A stretch of 64,000 nucleotides of DNA, taken from NCBI RefSeq assembly GCF_014287275.1, contig NZ_JACONZ010000002.1, positions 434,001 to 498,000 on the forward strand, given 5' to 3'. A program made the position numbers and the translations under genes. Below the pieces are notes generated by a model. The model searched no databases. It was not told the DNA's origin and saw only the letters and a list, made by a program, of their open reading frames with translations. Position 1 is the stretch's first letter, and each line of letters starts with the position of its first letter. This stretch comes from Anaerofilum hominis. Lineage in GTDB: Bacteria; Bacillota; Clostridia; Oscillospirales; Ruminococcaceae. Positions 62,409 to 64,000 of the stretch are shown here, one piece after another.

Positions 62409-63434
62409 GTGAGAACCAAACTGTCAAAAAGAAAAAAAGCCGTCCTGATCGCCGTGGGCGCGGTGCTGGCGCTGTTGGTGCTGGCGGCCGCCCTGGCGGC
62501 GGCCTTTATCAACGGCAAGCTGAGCTTGCTCGACCGCTCGGCAAGCTACGGGGCGGGGGAGATCCCGCCGGGGGACGAACTCTCTTTCGATCACCTGGAC
62601 CTCGACTATATCGACGTGATGGAGGACGGGGGCAGCATCCAGCCGCCCGAGGGGGAGGTCAACGTCCACGACGGCATCACGAATATCCTGCTGGTGGGCT
62701 CGGACGAACGGGAGGACGAGCTCTCCGCCTCCGCGCGCGCGGACAGCATCCTGCTGCTCTCGGTGAACAGCAGCGCCAACACCTGGAAGCTGGTCTCGTT
62801 TGAGCGCGGGGTGGGCGTCTCGATCCCCGGCCAGGGGGACGACTGGCTGACCCATACCTTTGCTTACGGCGGGCCCGAACTGCTCATGCAGACCCTGAGA
62901 GAGTATTACAAGGTGGATGTGAGCCGGTATGTGCGCATCAACTTTTCCATCTTTGAGACCGGGGTGACCGACATCGGGGGCGTGGAGGTGGAACTGACCC
63001 AGGCCGAAGCCGATTATATGAACGGCATCGCCGGGGAGGAAAAGTGGTCGGCCGGCCCCGCGCGTCTGGACGGCCCCACGGCCCTGGTCTACGCCCGGAT
63101 GCGCCATCTGGACAGCGACTGGCAGCGGGTAGAGCGCCAGCGCAGGGTGCTGCAGGCCGCAGCGGACCAGATCGCGACCCTCAGCCCGGCCAAGATCAGC
63201 CTGATCGCGGACAAGCTGCTGCCCATGATCGAGACCAACCTGACCAACGGCGAGCTGTGGCAGCTGGCGTTCAAGATGCCCGCGCTGCTGGGCAGCGACG
63301 CCGGCCAGCTGACCGTGCCGGACGAGGAGGCCTGCTGGGGCATCCGGCTGCCGTCGGGCCAAAGCCTGATCGGCTGTGATTTTGCCGCCGAAGCCGAGCG
63401 GCTGGACCGCTTTTTGACCGGCGCAGAGGGCTGA
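62409..63434 (+). CDS. LytR-CpsA-Psr (LCP) family cell-wall ligase
   Basis: A 341-residue protein with a cytoplasmic Lys/Arg start, one membrane segment (about 10-33) and an extracellular LCP domain (about 92-270). LCP enzymes attach wall polymers to peptidoglycan. Motifs: NILLVGSDERE (about 92), ARADSILLLSV (about 108), VSFERGVGVSIPG (about 128, where most family members have Arg-Asp rather than Arg-Gly), NFSIFETGVTDIGGVEVEL (about 178) and YARMRHLDSDWQRVERQRRVL (about 225). The start GTG 62409 follows GTGAGG. It lies downstream of rodA with its own start region. Confidence 0.88.
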   Translation: MRTKLSKRKKAVLIAVGAVLALLVLAAALAAAFINGKLSLLDRSASYGAGEIPPGDELSFDHLDLDYIDVMEDGGSIQPPEGEVNVHDGITNILLVGSDEREDELSASARADSILLLSVNSSANTWKLVSFERGVGVSIPGQGDDWLTHTFAYGGPELLMQTLREYYKVDVSRYVRINFSIFETGVTDIGGVEVELTQAEADYMNGIAGEEKWSAGPARLDGPTALVYARMRHLDSDWQRVERQRRVLQAAADQIATLSPAKISLIADKLLPMIETNLTNGELWQLAFKMPALLGSDAGQLTVPDEEACWGIRLPSGQSLIGCDFAAEAERLDRFLTGAEG

Positions 63435-63513
63435 GCCGGTCCCGTATATTGGGTATCTTCACGAAAAAGCCCGCCCCTCTTGCGGCAGGATCGCCAAAAA
63501 CTGCCGCCGCGGC

Positions 63514-63542
63514 TTGCTGCGGGCCGGCCAAAGTGCTATCAT
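63514..63542 (+). promoter_or_regulatory. Promoter of the last gene
   Basis: TTGCTG (63514-63519), 17-bp spacer and TATCAT (63537-63542). Confidence 0.55.
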
Positions 63543-63652
63543 ATGGGGCACAAAGAAACGTTCCGCAGGAGAAAAAGAGCGCGGGGAGGCTTCCTTGACC
63601 GGGAGACCGCCCTGCGCTTTTTGTTTTCTCCCCGGGAGGAAAGAGGCGGAAA

Positions 63653-64000
63653 ATGAAACGAGGATGGAAGCGTTTTGTCGCCGTTGTGGGTGCGCTGCTG
63701 GGCGCGGCCGTGCTGGCGGTGGGGGGCTATGTGCTGTACATGGTGGTGCAGTATGACCGCATCCCCGACCACCAGCCCCTTGCGGTGGAAAACCCGCAGG
63801 GGGCGGAGCTGCGGCGGGGCCAGGCCTACACCGCGGCGACCTACAATATCGGGTTCGGCGCTTATGACCCGGACTTTTCGTTTTTTATGGATACCGGCAC
63901 CATGAAAGACGGCACCCCCGTGCAGGGAAAGCACGGCAGGGCGCAGAGCAGGGAGATCGTCCTCAGCAACACCCAGGGCGCGGTGGACACGCTGCAGGGC
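63653..64000 (+). CDS. Endonuclease/exonuclease/phosphatase-family protein (partial, N-terminal part)
   Basis: The first 116 residues of a gene that runs past the window end. It starts with a basic stretch and a membrane segment (about residues 7-30), so it is membrane-anchored or exported. Then TAATYNIGFGAYDPDF (about residue 60) gives the first strand of the EEP fold, with the Asn of the metal site. GAGGCGG precedes ATG 63653. EEP proteins with this build act as extracellular nucleases or phosphodiesterases; the catalytic His and remaining motifs are outside the window. Confidence 0.8.
   Translation, partial: MKRGWKRFVAVVGALLGAAVLAVGGYVLYMVVQYDRIPDHQPLAVENPQGAELRRGQAYTAATYNIGFGAYDPDFSFFMDTGTMKDGTPVQGKHGRAQSREIVLSNTQGAVDTLQG

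Overview
The window is about 64 kb of GC-rich DNA from an anaerobic Firmicute. It most resembles a gut Clostridia of the Oscillospiraceae/Ruminococcaceae type; this is inferred from gene content, not from a marker gene. Supporting signs are the two-subunit Fe-S fumarase, Pta, GTP-dependent PEP carboxykinase, archaeal-type ProS, MsmX/UgpC-type ATPase, a YfhO protein, a PadR/HAAS pair, a type I-C cas operon, many TTG starts with good Shine-Dalgarno sites, and numerous long-stem intrinsic terminators. No rRNA or tRNA gene was seen.

Layout. 1-4.4 kb: end of a probable sugar-binding protein gene, then a ribose/galactose-type ABC transporter (ATPase, permease), a metallo-beta-lactamase-fold hydrolase and an esterase. 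4.4-10.4 kb: Lrp regulator, a candidate orphan small RNA, nagB, a truncated transposase, a VOC protein, a 108-bp MITE-like palindrome, fumarase alpha/beta and an unassigned protein. 10.5-16.6 kb: a Cache-GGDEF-EAL phosphodiesterase, a guanine riboswitch with terminator ahead of a purine permease, a CDP-alcohol phosphatidyltransferase and pta. 17-28.2 kb: GH13 glucosidase, secA, YdcF-like protein, AraC regulator, MsmX-type ATPase, an 88-bp x 5 tandem-repeat array and citrate synthase. 28.3-34.4 kb: a four-gene type I-C interference operon (cas5c-cas8c-cas7-cas3) without cas1, cas2, cas4 or an array. 34.6-47.2 kb: tex and yfhO, yfbR, dus, polA-rimI-tsaD, a 102-bp repeat array and a membrane protein. 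47.7-64 kb: pckG, a PadR/HAAS-FtsW-like pair, two duplicated M20 amidohydrolases, acpP, proS, a LytTR/DUF3021 pair, tsaE-tsaB-rpiB-upp, rodA, an LCP protein and the start of an EEP-family hydrolase.

The most striking element lies just upstream of cas5c. A minus-strand promoter drives a short RNA carrying one degenerate type I-C repeat (4-bp stem and an intact 11-nt handle) and one spacer-like sequence, ending in a strong hairpin. The first 19 nt of the spacer match (18/19) a site at the predicted start of the cas transcript. That site is flanked by a TTC PAM, and the single mismatch is at spacer position 12, one of the bases flipped out in type I effectors. This is the architecture expected of a CreR-like crRNA that makes Cascade repress its own operon, here in an operon that has lost, or never had, local adaptation genes.

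Other items worth attention are the candidate 94-nt C-rich small RNA, two structured tandem-repeat arrays, a perfect palindrome inside the sugar-transport operon, a degenerate GGDEF domain fused to an intact EAL domain, and the HAAS-FtsW-like fusion controlled by a PadR protein with a clear operator.
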